DNA of 64,000 nucleotides from Malaya genurostris (Eukaryota > Arthropoda > Insecta > Diptera > Culicidae), in the NCBI RefSeq assembly GCF_030247185.1, contig NC_080572.1, positions 91,961,435 to 92,025,434 on the forward strand, given 5' to 3'. Below the pieces are notes generated by a model, which worked only from the letters and a program-made list of their open reading frames with translations, was not told the origin of the DNA and did not search any database. This document shows, one piece after another, positions 47,591-59,762 of the stretch. How positions within the stretch are numbered: the first letter of the stretch is position 1; every line of letters begins with the position of its first letter. Both the position numbers and the translations under genes were made by a program.

Positions 47591-48680
47591 CACAGTGGTT
47601 TGAATCGACAAAAATGTGAACTTAATTCTCTAGCTGCTAAACCGTTGATCCAATATACATAGTTCCTATGGGGAACTCATTCACAAAAATATACTTCGTG
47701 ATTTGATCACAAAAAAAATGTGCAAAGCCTACTACGATAAAAGTTCATTTCAACTACTTTTTTCCCTTAAGAGATAGAGAAACGATGGTTTCTACAATGT
47801 TTTAGAGCTTCTAACGAAAAAAAATTTTGCCGAAAAAGTTAAAGGTCTAACGCATATTAGTTTCTGATATATGAAGCATTTTGGTTTGAAACAACTTAAA
47901 ATCAATTTTTTGTGCATAACTTTTTTCGCAATTATTTTCAGTGTCTACTGTATTAGAGACAATTAGTAAAAACGTAAAATTATACATTTTTTTTGAAGAC
48001 TGTGCACGGTTTGGCCTTTTCCCTAAAAAGTTATTTAACATTTAAACTTTTATATATACTGCAAAAAAGCACTCTATATTTTCTTGTCTCATTCACACAA
48101 TTTAAATAGGCCACGCTACGATTTAAGTTATTTATGATTTAAGCTTTCCAAAAAGTATATGTTTGATTTAAGCTTTCCAAAAAGTATATGCTTCCTATTA
48201 GTAGTTAAAGTTAGGGTATATAAAAGTTTAAATGTTAAATAACTTTTTAGGGAAAAGGCCAAACCGTGCACAGTCTTCAAAGAAATGTGTAATTTTACGT
48301 TTTTAGTAATTGTTTCGAACATAGTAGACACTAAAAATCATTGCGAAAAAAGTTATGTACAAAAAATTGATTTTAAGGGGTTTCAAACGAACATGCTTCA
48401 TATATCCGAAACTATATGTGTTAGACCTATAGCTTTTTCGGCAAAGTTTTTTTTCGTTAGAAATTCTTAAATTTCGTAGTAAACATCATTTTTCTATCTT
48501 TTAAGGGAAAAAAGTTGTTGAAATGAACTTTTATCGTAGTAGGCTTTGCACATTTTTTTTGTGATCAAATCACGAGGTATATTTTTGTGAATGAGTTCTC
48601 CAAACGAACTATGTATATCGGATCAACGGTTTAGCAGATAGAGAATTAAGTTCACGTTTTTGTCGATTCAAACCACTGTG
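47591..48680. mobile_element. Long palindromic element with Transib/RSS-like ends
   Basis: Arms of about 465 bp (47591-48055 and 48216-48680) are reverse complements, enclosing about 160 bp. The termini are CACAGTGGTTTGAATCGACA on both ends. CTCTG is duplicated exactly outside (47586-47590 and 48681-48685). A 5-bp duplication with CACWRTG ends is the Transib pattern, and CACAGTG equals the V(D)J signal heptamer. The centre holds a tandem duplicate with GATTTAAGCTTTCC. There is no transposase frame, so it would be a non-autonomous derivative. Confidence 0.8.
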
Positions 48681-48699
48681 CTCTGGAAGCAGATGTTTA

Positions 48700-49660
48700 A
48701 GTCGAATGAAAATTGGAATATTTCTATGGTATCTTAAGACATTTCATTTGAATTTAAGTTTGTGGAAATCGGTTCAGTTATCTTCGAGAAAAATGAGTGA
48801 CATTATTCCACATTTTTGGTGCATATCACCCTGTATCTCCGGAACCGAAAGTCGGATTCAGTTGAAATTCAAGAACTTTGTATGGGACCGTAAAGCCTTT
48901 CATTAGAGTTTTTGAAAATCGATTAAGCCATGTCCTGGGAATGTGGGGGACGTTATTTTTACAGTCTCGGTGCATTATTTTCACAATTTTGTTTCATATC
49001 ATCCTGTAGTCACGAAACTGGAAGTCGAATCCAAATGAAATTCCGGATCTTCGTACGAAATCATGAGACCTTCCATTTGAATCTAAATTTGTAAAAATCG
49101 GTTCAGCCATCTCCGAGAAAAGTGAGTGACATTTTTTTTTAAATTTTTAATGCATTACTTCCACATTTTGGTGCATATAACCCTGTAATCCCGGAACCGG
49201 AAGTTGAATCGAAATGAGATTTTGGAACTTTGTATGGGACCATGGGAGCTATAAACTGAACCCAAGTTTGTGAAACTCGGTTCAACCATCTTTGAGAAAA
49301 TTGAGTGACATTAATTTCACATTTTTGGTGCATATCATCCTGTAATTCCAGAATCGGAAGTTGAATTGAAATGAGATTTTGAAACTTTGTATGGGATCAT
49401 GAGACCTATAATTTGAATCTAAGTTTGTGAAACTCGGTTCAACCATCTTTGAGAAACTTGAGTATTTCACATTTTTGGTGCATATTATCCTGTAATCCCG
49501 GAAGCGGAAGTCTGATCCAAATGATAATCCGGAACGTTGTATGGAACCATAAGACTTTTTATTTGAATCTAAGTTTGTGAAAATCGGTTCAGCCATCTCC
49601 GAGAAAAGTTAGTAACATTATTTTCACCTTTTTGGTACATATCATCCTGTTGTGTCAATG
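48700..49660 (-). repeat. Tandem array of about six GT-family subrepeats
   Basis: Units of about 150-165 bp repeat CATTTTTGGTGCATATCA, CCGGAACCGGAAG, TTTGTATGGGACCATGAGAC and GTGAAAATCGGTTCAGCCAT. Adjacent units differ by scattered changes, so the array is old or was assembled from diverged copies. Confidence 0.8.
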
Positions 49661-50248
49661 TGTGTGTATTCATCTACTTAACGCAGCCACGTTATTTTCT
49701 ACGATATATTCCAGCCTAAGGTTGATGTCAGAGTGAGCGCGGAACGCGGACCGAAGCGAAGCGTTCTGTGCTCACTTTGAAATCACCCTAAGGGTGAAGC
49801 CAGAGAGAAAGCGACAAGCGATGCGAAACTTGACAGATCGCACGGAGTTGCGCGGCAGAGCTCCGTCCATTCAAGTTAAGCAGAAAAAAAAGTTGAAAGG
49901 TCTTCCGGTCCCGTACGGAATTTCTGAATTTCATCTGGATCCGCCTTCCCGTTCCGGAGTTATAGGGTAAAGTGTGCTCAATATTGTACACCGTCACTTA
50001 AACCGGCGAAACAAAAACCTTAAAAAATGTTGTAAACTGGACTCAAAACCGTTATTCCCAATCTTAGGTTCAAATGAAAGGTCTTTTGATCCTACCAAAG
50101 ATTACTGCATATTTTCGGATACAACAAACATTTAAATCGTCATTTAGAGTGCGATGGCAAAACTGTATAAAATCTTCAAAATTTGAATAAAAACTAGTAG
50201 CGTTTGTACGTCATGTTACTTTACAAGGTTTTTAATGGAACTGATGTA
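49661..50248. repeat. Further GT-family fragments
   Basis: Bases 49885-50160 are closely similar to 2080-2700 (CTATAGGGTAAAGTGTGTTC-like and CAAAACCGTTATTCCCAATC-like blocks). Between 49700 and 49880 is a short GC-richer segment with GCGAAGCGTTCTGTGCTCAC. Confidence 0.6.
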
Positions 50249-50398
50249 CACCCAAACCTCCGTTTACGAACACTTTTTATACGTCACCTCTTTTTACGTA
50301 CCTCTTTTTACGAACCAAATCCCAAATAACGTAAACTTTTTTTACGAACTACCTCTTTTTACGAACCCCCGTTTAGTTCGTAAATGGAGGTTTCGGTG
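50249..50398. mobile_element. TACACCCAAACCTCC MITE, small copy
   Basis: The 150 bp element has ends CACCCAAACCTCCGTTTACG and the slightly changed complement TAAATGGAGGTTTCGGTG, with TA on both sides. The interior repeats ACCTCTTTTTACG four times. Confidence 0.85.
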
Positions 50399-50449
50399 TA
50401 ATCAAATAAATTTTCCACCCCAGTACTTACTGTTCTTTACAGTTGAAAT

Positions 50450-51780
50450 ATGTTGTCCAAACTTTCGATAGTTTTAGATATGGGGTTTACAATTAGTGAT
50501 TCAACATTCAATTCAATCGTGCTATTTATCGAAAACTCGCGTTTGTGAGCAATTTTTTCGAAGTATGCTCATTCGTTAAATTTGCGGAGGCGTTTACTAC
50601 CACAAATGTTCACGGTCTTCCTAAAAAGTCACGATGGTTGTTCTCGTAAAAATAGAGTGTTACTGATACAAATGGAATCGTCCCCTTTCCTCCGAATCTA
50701 TATGATGGAGCCAATGCCAGTGAATGTACATTATCAATGATGTCCTCCTGTCTATTGCCAGTATCCGGCCATTTGTGCGCGGGCTCGAAATCGATATCGG
50801 CCCCATGATGTGGATGATCCGACGAGGACCACACTAAACACCGACCGGATCGCTTCGGTCGTCTGTGAATGGTTCGCGAGTTCTTCGACACGACGAAAAG
50901 AGAAATATGTATCAAATTTTATTTTATGGCGATCGTAAAATATTCGAAGCTCTAGTGCAGACGATCGGTCGGGACCGCATGCGGTTGACAGTCCCTTACT
51001 CTCGGAACGCCACTCGAGAGTCAACCGTGTGCATGTGGCTAAGTGATTACTTGTTCCGAAAGGGGATGGCCTTTTGGTGGTTCAACCAACAAACTGGAAA
51101 CTGGATACGCTCGACTCCACACGGAGCAATGATGAATATAATTTATGGCAAAGATGTAAGAACACGCGGAACGTGTTTCCGATTGATGCTGCAGAATGAT
51201 TGAGACGCAGAATAGAGACATTCGTAATTTATGGTATGGAATGTGTGGTTAAATGGACATTAAATACAAATTGGCTGATGTGGCTGGTTTCTACAAATGT
51301 GTGCAAAGTGCTATAAAATATTCGCGGAATATTTTTCCGTGAAAATCGGCGCTGGCATGATCAGTTCGTCGTTGTTTGACTGGATGATGCTTAGATTCAC
51401 AGATTCAGTCCACAAGCTACAGGTGTATGTGGAGGTGTTTTAGAGAAACTTGAAAATTATAAACATACACTGAAACCTCAATTTATGGGCAGAGCCAGGG
51501 ACGCGCAAGTAAAATTACGCGTTGTTTCAATTGCTAACCTGTCTATTTCGATCTGTTCCAGAGATGTTCTCTGTCGTCCAGGAAGTTTATTGAAAACATG
51601 TCTTAAGATTCAATCTTCTACACGAGCAATCGGCAGCAGTGACGTAGAACTTCATTTCAGTCGATTATTATTAGATGAAAATGAAATTTATGAACGTCGA
51701 CTGTCAGCATATCCCTTCTCATTAATTTTACTTTTGTTGCCGAAGCTCCCAGAATTCATCGTCAATTGAATAACCGTTCC
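50450..51780. other. Unique island with an open 112-codon frame
   Basis: The segment has balanced composition and no local repeats. The plus-strand frame at 50865-51203 (containing QTIGRDRMRLTVPYSRNATR and KGMAFWWFNQQTGNWIRSTP) is open for 112 codons and overlaps a 90-codon minus-strand frame. I do not recognise either, and no good splice sites delimit them. Unique host DNA is supported; a gene is not. Confidence 0.3.
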
Positions 51781-52020
51781 TAGTCACTGGAAGTTTTGCT
51801 TGCTCAGTTTGTAGTGTTTCATTGTATTCCTTGTCTTCACTGTGGGTTGTGAGCAAGTGCGAACTCGTTAACACAAAACTCTCTCCGACCATAATGATAA
51901 ATAGAGGGTGGCGGTTCTAATTTGTGTGTTTTCTAATTTGTGTTTCGACTGTTAGAAATGTCTTGAGATGTGTTTCGAAATATTGAAAATGAAAACTGAA
52001 AGAGGGAACAATTATTTTAT

Positions 52021-52523
52021 CATTTAGGGGTTAGCCTATGTTTGTGCTTAGGGCACATAACCGTTTTTACTTTTCTTTACGTTTCGTCTTAAACTCGTCA
52101 GTGCAGAGCAGTTCAAATTGAACTGCTTATTGCAAACCTAAACAGTTCAACTTGAACCGCTAAGCAGACGTAAAGTTAATGCTACTTGCAAAACACTTAT
52201 CATTTGGTACCGAAGTACCACGTCTTTCCTGACGTGCCGAACGAAAACGTTGTTTTCGGCATATACTGGCCGATGCAGGTATGGTCATAGGCTAACCCCT
52301 AAATGACCATACCTGCATCGGCCAGTATATGCCGAAAACAACGTTTTCGTTCGGCACGTCAGGAAAGACGTGGTACTTCGGTACCAAATGATAAGTGTTT
52401 TGCAAGTAGCATTAACTTTACGTCTGCTTAGCGGTTCAAGTTGAACTGTTTAAGTTTGCAATAAGCAGTTCAATTTGAACTGCTCTGCACTGACGAGTCT
52501 AAGACGAAACGTAAAGAAAAGTA
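52021..52523. mobile_element. Hairpin-rich repeat, copy E: inverted dimer
   Basis: Two nearly identical arms of about 240-260 bp lie in opposite orientation and share the sequence of copy D. AATTATTTTAT is duplicated outside (52010-52020 and 52524-52534). Each arm contains the AGCAGTTCAAATTGAACTGC hairpin, GGTACCGAAGTACC, and the tail GTCTTTCCTGACGTGCCGAA. The centre joins the TGGTCATTTAGGGGTTAGCC ends. No ORF is present. Confidence 0.88.
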
Positions 52524-52534
52524 AATTATTTTAT

Positions 52535-54140
52535 GTTTATTTTGTAATTGATAATTCAGTTATCATGACTGGTTTACCTTTAATCCATTATCTTGGATTA
52601 ATTCGAATGTTTACATAAACCTCACTTGAAGGCCATTTCTTCATTCAATTGTAAGAGATATTTTGTTACTTTAAGAGATATTATTATTATTATTATTTAT
52701 TTCGGTTTTAATCTCCTTTAAGAGATAAACTGACGGAGATTAAACTAAGCTTCGGTAGTAAGAGAAACGAATGGAGGACGGGATGATGCCCATTCGGTGT
52801 GACAGCGAAGGTTGTGTGTTAGAATGTGAAGTTTACTGGTGTTTGGCTTGATCACAGATTTTTGAAAAATCGACCTGGCATCCCTGCCCACTACGGAGAG
52901 AATCCGGTTTCGAACTTAGGTGGTGATTTGGAATGCGAACTTTTTGCGATTGCTATGGACTGTAAGTGCTAGCTATAAGGAGATAGAAAATGTTCGGTCA
53001 TGTGACAAGCAGTGTTGTTACATAAAGTTGTATACAGGTAGTTTCTGTCAATGCAAATTCGTTGCGTCGCTTCCATCCCGCATCCACCGTGAATAGCAGT
53101 GTGGCTATTTGATCACAGTATGAAAATGTTCTCTTTGTCCTTCTCATATCCAAAGCTGTAGCATTCCAACATTATAACATTAAATTGAGTTATCTACTTG
53201 ATCTCACACAACTCGCACATGTAATCACTTTGAAATTTTTTTTGACTAATTGGGACAATGAGCGATTATCTCGCCTCTGACCACAGATAGAACCATAAAA
53301 TCAGTAAATGTTTAGTTCTTGTGTAGACTTATAATTTACGATCGTTTGAAGCAGAATTAGTCCTGTAACTCAAAATTATGCAGATTTAGTTAGACGGTTT
53401 CTTTGGAAAAGTGTATTAAAGTTCCAAGATTTATTAGATGATTGATAAATTACTTCTCATAGTATCTAGCGTTAGTGAGTATATGAAGTTCTAAGCATTT
53501 ATAACTAGGAATGAGAATTGTTTTGAAGAGTGTCTTCGACACAGTTTGTGGACTACTTAGGAATAGACAAATTGAACATATATTTTCTTGGCGGCTCCTA
53601 TAAGTCATAAGTTTTATGAAGAATAAGTTCTAGGTTCTGACTTCTGAGACATTCAATGTTCGATGTTCGAACTTCGTAAACCATGATTTTTTCCATACTG
53701 TTGGATATAAAGTTATGGATATTTTCAGAACGGGTTTGGCGAGTAGATTATTTTCACCATCCAGGTCCCCGATTTTTGGATGCACTGAAAATAATGGTCT
53801 AAAAACTTTGGAATGAACTTCGCGACGTCGTATGATTACAAATATCGAAACATTTTTTTTTTCAACTGAACGCAAAAAATGTTACAGGATCGGATACTTC
53901 ACGTATCTAGAAGGAAATCGATGACGTCAAATATATTTCTCATATCAAATTCTGAAATAAGCTTCTTCTACGGCAGACGATCAGCGAGATGGGAATGCCA
54001 AAGCCACTATTCAGATTGACCTGCTTCAGACAAACGTGGTACCGATGATCGCCAATTTATCCAATGCCTCCCAGAGATGTTTTTTGACACCAATATTCTC
54101 GTGGCATTATTTGCGTAAAAGTTGAAAAATTGTATTTTTT
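52535..54140. other. No gene identified
   Basis: Bases 52750-53110 are somewhat GC-richer and may be an unclassified retroelement remnant. The remainder is AT-rich with short ORFs only. Confidence 0.35.
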
Positions 54141-54143
54141 TAT

Positions 54144-54440
54144 TTAAAAGTCATTTTTATTCTGGCCTATTTGCGTACAAGCTTTAAGTGGCCGATTGAG
54201 CCGATTTTTTAAATAATTTTTTTTTGTGCTCGATCTCGTTGTCACCTTTTTTCTAGGGGGAGAGGAGCTTCCATTTCCCTCCTGCAAAAATTGAGGAGCA
54301 CTTTGTTCGTGGCTCGTCTCGTCATCCATTGCCGTATCGATAGTATCGTTGTCGATTTCCGTCTTCTTTTCGTTGCTAGTTGCTGTAAATGCACCTTGTT
54401 GTACATTGTTTGCAGTTGCTGGTTGGCTAGATGGTGAAGG
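54144..54440 (-). pseudogene. Short open frame, possible retroelement ORF1 fragment
   Basis: A minus-strand frame of about 99 codons has low-complexity, charged sequence (NDTIDTAMDDETSHEQSAPQ, then SPPRKKVTTRSSTKKN) and no folded domain. Such Ser/Lys-rich stretches occur in the N-terminus of LINE ORF1 proteins, and LINE and SINE remains adjoin it. There is no decisive motif, so it could also be chance. Confidence 0.25.
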
Positions 54441-54489
54441 TTATCAATAATGTACAATACCTCTCTACGTACCGGAGTATGGAAAAAAT

Positions 54490-54651
54490 CATTTATTTTT
54501 TGTTTGTTTCGATTATAGAGGTTTTAACCTTAAGGTCATTCGCCTCTTCGGACCAGAAAAACTTTCTGACCCTATGTGCGGGGTTGGGAATCGAACCCAG
54601 GCGGGCTGCGTGAAAGGTATCGACTTACCCATCACGCTATACCCGTCCCCA
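54490..54651 (-). mobile_element. tRNA-derived SINE (Feilai-like)
   Basis: On the minus strand it begins GGGGACGGGTATAGCGTGAT, has the B box GGGTTCGATTCCC, then CCCGCACATAGGGTCAGAAA and ends near GGTTAAAACCTCTATAAT with an A-rich tail. This matches the layout of the tRNA-related SINEs abundant in Aedes. The name is given by resemblance only. Confidence 0.7.
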
Positions 54652-54664
54652 AAATCATTTATCT

Positions 54665-55811
54665 TTCATCATTTATCTTTCCTGTGTTCAAAAAAGGCGA
54701 CAAGCGACAAATATCCAACTACAGCGGAATAGCTGCGCTGTGTGCAGTTTCTAAGTTATTCGAAATAATCGTTCTCGACTTCATCACTTATAACTGCTCT
54801 AACTACATTTCTTCAACTCAGCACGGTTTTATGCCTAAACGATCTACATCTTCAAATCTAGTGTCTTACACATCATTTATCATCCAGTCATTACAAGCGC
54901 GACTACAGGTCGACGCTATATACACGGATTTCTCAGCCGCTTTTGACAAAATAAATCATCAAATAGCCGTTGCTAAATTAGCAAGACTTGGATTCAATGC
55001 CGCACTTTTGGCCTGGTTTCAGTCTTACCTAACAAATCGTGACATGGCAGTAAAAATTGGTGCCTGTATTACCACGTCTTTCCAAGTGAGCTCCGGTGTA
55101 CCTCAAGGCAGTCATCTCGGTCCCTTCATATTTCTACTTTATTTGAACGATCTAAACTTATCGCTGAAGTGCCTAAAACTATCTTTCGCCGACGATTTTA
55201 AACTGTTCCTGAAGATTCTGAAGACACAGTATTCTTGCAGAGAGAGTTGGATAATTTTACTATGTGGTGTGACGTGAATAGGATGTTATTGAACGCAACC
55301 AAATGTGTCGTTATCTCATTCTCTCGTAAACGCTCAACAGATCTGTTACAAAAATTAATTTCAACATCCATCAACGCAGCCTTCGATACCAGCCATTTCT
55401 GAGGTTACCTCGTGCTAGAACAAATTATGCATATAACGAACCTTTCCTCAGCATGTGTCGCCTTTTCAATCGCTGTTCTGATGTTTTCGATTTCCACTTG
55501 TCGCGTACTACTGCAAAAAAACGTTTCCGGAATACTCTCTCTAGTTAGCTTTAATTCTATCTACGATCTCAGAGACAGGCACAGTTAGAGTTTTCATGTT
55601 ACTTTATTTATTTATTTATTTTTTTTAATTTGTTATGTTGAGATAAAGATTAGTGATAGTTGTTTTTTTAAGCCAAAAAATGTACCTGTGGGATATTTGT
55701 AATCTGTAGATGCAAAAGACGAGAAGGTTTTATGCCTGTTGGAGAAAGAGGTTTAAAGAACCTCAGCTCCAGCGGGCTTTTCCCGGCTCCAAACAAATAA
55801 ACAAATAAACA
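54665..55811 (+). pseudogene. Jockey-like LINE ORF2 fragment
   Basis: Part of a reverse transcriptase is readable at about 54675-55277. FPVFKKGDKRQISNYSGIAA is followed by TQHGFMPKRSTSSNL and IYTDFSAAFDKINHQIAVAK. These are followed by SSGVPQGSHLGPFIFLLYLN and the active-site box FADD in LKLSFADDFKLF. The frame breaks near 55215. After an internal deletion around 55375 the typical C-terminal remnant RLPRARTNYAYNEPFLSMCR is found, near 55395-55460. A 3' region follows and ends in (AATAAAC)n at about 55793-55811. The 5' end is truncated, as is usual for LINE copies. Not functional. Confidence 0.85.
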
Positions 55812-56370
55812 AGGTGTTTTTGAAACAGAAGCACTGCGTTTACTAGTTTCCGTTGTTGGACGGTTGTCCTTGTTTTTGTTTGTTTTGTTTGTTTTCGCAG
55901 TTCCAGTGCAAGGTTTGCGTAGTGTGCAGGTTGTTCACAAAACTGACATGTAACCAGTTGATTTTCATACGTAATCAGCGTTTTACACGCTGAGCCTTGA
56001 AATTTTGAACATATGTTTATCAAATCTATCAATTACAAACAAAAATCTATAATTACGAGTTTTACTAAACATGTGTTCTAAATATCATACACGGGTAAAA
56101 ATCCATGAGCAAATTGATTGGTCTCATGCACAATAACACACTTTTCATGAAAATTTCATGATATCAATCATTTTGCTTATGAAATTTCATGAGAAGGCAC
56201 GGTTCATGATTTCATGATTAAAACCTATTTTAATCTACCTAGTGCTGTAATGATGCCTTACTCATATTACTCATTACATCATAAATATAACCGTGAAATT
56301 CGCAAAAACAACTGTTCATTGAATAGATATAGGAAAATTCAACTATATAAATAAACTCTATAAATCCTGT
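55812..56370. other. No gene; short palindromes
   Basis: ATGAAATTTCATGA and TTTCATGAAAATTTCATGA motifs recur around 56140-56210. A reversed repeat terminus (ATCTACCTAGTGCTGTAATG) is at 56236-56255. Confidence 0.45.
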
Positions 56371-56379
56371 TTACCCTGT

Positions 56380-56521
56380 AGCTCCGGAACCGAAAGTAGT
56401 ATCCACAACAAATTAAGGAATTCCGTATGAAACTGTAAGATTTTTCTTTTGAACCTATAAGTTTGTGAAAATCGATTTGGCACCTATAAGTTTGTGAAAA
56501 TCGATTATTATTATTTTATTA

Positions 56522-56552
<31 letters not shown>

Positions 56553-57240
56553 GACATCACTACACAACGTGTACGAAATAGAACAAAGCACGTCTTGTTC
56601 GTTTTGTGTTTTCTTCTTCTTTCGGTGTTGTACATATTGTCACTCTATATGGCGATTTGAAAACTTTGACTCTCATCGCGCTGTAACTGCGGAACCGGAA
56701 GTCGGATCCGGATGAAATTTCACAGTAGCTTTAAAGACAGTATAAACTTTAATTCAAATCAAGATTTCTGAGAATCGGAACAGGAAAAAAGGGGACCAGT
56801 AGTGCCGAATTAAGTTTTCATGTCCACAAACTAACATGATCAGCAATCTAGAAGAATTTATCAGACAGTTTCATGGGATTTGTACCTGTTTTTAACCATC
56901 GTTCGTGGAAAAATACTAATAAAATTGGTAATTTTCCACTTATCATCCTTTAGTTCCGGAACCGAAAGTCAGATTCAGATAAAATGTTCTACGAATTTTT
57001 AGAATATTATAAGACCTTTTATTTGTATCTTAGTTTGCGAAAATCGGTTGAGTTGTTTTAGAGATAATTGATTCTCAAATTTTCACATATTATCATTTAA
57101 CTCCGGATCCGGAAGTCATATTCAAATGAAATTCAATAGCAAGTTATGGGACCATAATACCTTTTATTTGAATCTTAGTTTGTGAAAATCGGTTCAGCCA
57201 TCTCTGAAAAAAATGAGTGCATATTTTTGTTACATACATA

Positions 57241-57273
<33 letters not shown>

Positions 57274-57410
57274 GGACGGACATATACATAGACATTTGCT
57301 CAGTTTGTCGAGCTGAGTCGAATGGTATATGACATTCGGCTCTCCGGGCCTCGGTTAAAAAGTTGATTTTCACAGTGATTGCATAGCCTTTCTATATTAG
57401 AATGGCAAAA
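56380..57410 (-). repeat. GT-family copy, reverse orientation
   Basis: Four to five subrepeats (CTCCGGAACCGAAAGTAG, CTGCGGAACCGGAAGTCGGA, AGTTCCGGAACCGAAAGTC, ACTCCGGATCCGGAAGTC) precede a CA tract at about 57239-57272. GAGCTGAGTCGAATGGTATA and the header complement TAGCCTTTCTATATTAGAAT come next. An (ATT)n tract lies at 56515-56552. The order is that of the 33000 region copy. Confidence 0.75.
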
Positions 57411-58883
57411 ATCATGGCACCGGTTAAAAAAAGTTATTTTTTATTAAATTTTTTTTGCGTGTAGTTATTGCTGAATTATTGCGCTTTGTAGAACTTCCAT
57501 CAGCATGAACAGTTATCGCTGACGGGTCGCCATTTTTAAATGCCTAGCCTACACTAATTTTCGTGTTAGACTCTCAAAAAAAATACATTTTATAAATATA
57601 CCTTGTCTAATGATTGTGCAAAATTTCAGCTGCGTACTTTTCATACAACGTTAAAAGAAATCTACATGAAATGACATGATCTCGCCCCCTCAAGGTAGAG
57701 ACCCCCCGTTAAGGCCTATATTCTGAAGAGTTTCTGAGTGAGTAAGAATTTTCGCTGATCACATTATTATCGCAATACTCCTGCAAAAGTCAAAGTGCGT
57801 TTCTTTTTTCCAGAGAATTCTTCGATACCCAAGATCTTAACTAAATTCTAAAAAACTGAACAATTTAGTAAATTGTAATAATCAATAGCAAGAAAAGTTT
57901 GAAAATCAGGATCAATTAGCTCCGATTTGGATGAAACTTTGTACACATCTCCAGTGTTACAAACCATTGCATGAATTGATATTCAACAACGATTTATGGA
58001 ATTGTAAGACCTTTCATATGAATCTACGTTTGTTTAGTCGGTACTGCCATCTATGAGAAAATTTAGTGCATATTTTTTGCTCAGTAATCAGAATTTAGAT
58101 TGTGATTCAAGAACCAAAATTTGGATTCGGATAAAATTCAATAGCTTCCCAGTGGAAAATGAACCTTTTATATGAATTTATGTTCGAAAAATCGCAACAC
58201 CCATCACCGAAAATTTCAAGTATATATATAAACACTTAAAGACATTTTTCATATGCAAAGTTTTCTTTTAAAATTGAAGAAGTTATTCGTTACGTAATTA
58301 ATAGGTACTTGCAAAACCTAAAATTCTTTATGCAAATGAGTTGTTCAAATACCAGAATATGATTTTACAGCTCAAGAGCAGTAAATTTGAACTCAAAGTT
58401 ATCTTATCTTATCTTATCGAGATACTCAGACATCGAAGAATGCCCTCTCTATAAATCTAGACGTGCAAAATTCATTTTCCAAATATTGATAATTTGGTTC
58501 TATTCGATCATTAAAATGACTTGCGAAACGAAACATTAAGATAATTATGAAAGAAGATTTTTTGTCAGTTTTTCTACACTACCCGATCCGTAACACTAGC
58601 GCGTGCAAAAGTACCATGCCGCTAGTCATTCTTTTCGTCATAAGTTTTAACTTAATTGCTGGTCTGATTCTTCAAAGGCCCAGAAGATGACAAAAATCGA
58701 TTGTTTATACAAATTGGATAAAAGAATTATGAAAAGTATTGATATAAATTTTACAATAACTTTCAGAAAAAAATCTAAATGTTTCTTTTGGAACGTCATT
58801 TTAACGATGAAATAGAATCGCATTTTCGATATTTGAACTAAAAATTAAATTATTCCTTTTTTTCTTAGCGATTTTACGAGTTA
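57411..58883. other. No gene seen
   Basis: The stretch is mostly AT-rich with faint subrepeat traces at 57900-58200 and a (TATCT)n run at about 58399-58418. Confidence 0.4.
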
Positions 58884-59762
58884 GGGGAAGATGGGGTTAA
58901 ACGCACCCCCGAGGCATAATGCACCTTTTGCTTTTCTCAAAAGTTACCAATTTTTTTCACTGAAATTTTAATGAAACTCGCTATAATAACAGATTACTAT
59001 AAAACTTTGGTAGCGATGGTTCAATCATATCTGAAAAAAAAATGAAAAAAAAATTATGTCTCTGTTATAAGTAATTTTTGATGTTCATTCCATAGTAATT
59101 TTCTAGGGTGAGGAAGACGATTTTAATTTCGTAACCAGTGAACTTCTTTGCCAATCATTCTGGTTTCTAAAATTAGTTCTAATACAGACGATGTATTTGC
59201 AATTTTATAGAAAAATCGTCTCATATTTTTGGGGTCAAAATGGCCCGAATTGTGTGAGGCAAAATGCTCAAGAAATCGCTTACAAAAATTATCCATAAGT
59301 TATCAATTTAATGAATAATAGTGAACAATCTTCCACCTGGCAAATATTTCGTCAACGAAAAGTCTAAAGCTTTCTTTAAAGAAGAAGAAGAAGCTTTATG
59401 AGGGTGCATATTGCCCCGTGGTTGTCATGAGCTTTAATTCGTTGTTTTGATGGATCCCGTTGTTTAAGATCATCCTGCCTCTATGTTCAGATAATCGCAC
59501 TTCGTGTAATTTAAATTGTATATTTTCCAGGTTTTCCACGATCGGGCAACATGCCCCGCATATATTTCAATAGAAATTTTTGAAGGGTTTTGGAAAATAA
59601 GATATTTCATGTATTTTTCAATGCATTCAGCGAGTATTTGTACGTATTTTTGAGAAATAATGATTACGGAAGATAGTCATGCATGAAACTTTTCCGTGTT
59701 ATTCTCTATAGTTAAGATATAGCAACATTTCCTCAGGGGGTGCGTTTTACCCCATCTACCCC
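58884..59762. mobile_element. GGGGAAGATG-ended element, copy 2
   Basis: The ends GGGGAAGATGGGGTTAAACG and, on the other strand, GGGGTAGATGGGGTAAAACG bound 879 bp, with TA on both sides (58882-58883 and 59763-59764). The interior has scattered GCACC, GCCCC and AATGC motifs but no transposase frame. Confidence 0.75.

Noticed and set aside
50865..51203. 112-codon plus-strand ORF as a host gene
   Set aside because: It has no recognisable domain, overlaps an equally open minus-strand frame and lacks good splice or promoter signals; kept only as part of a unique island.
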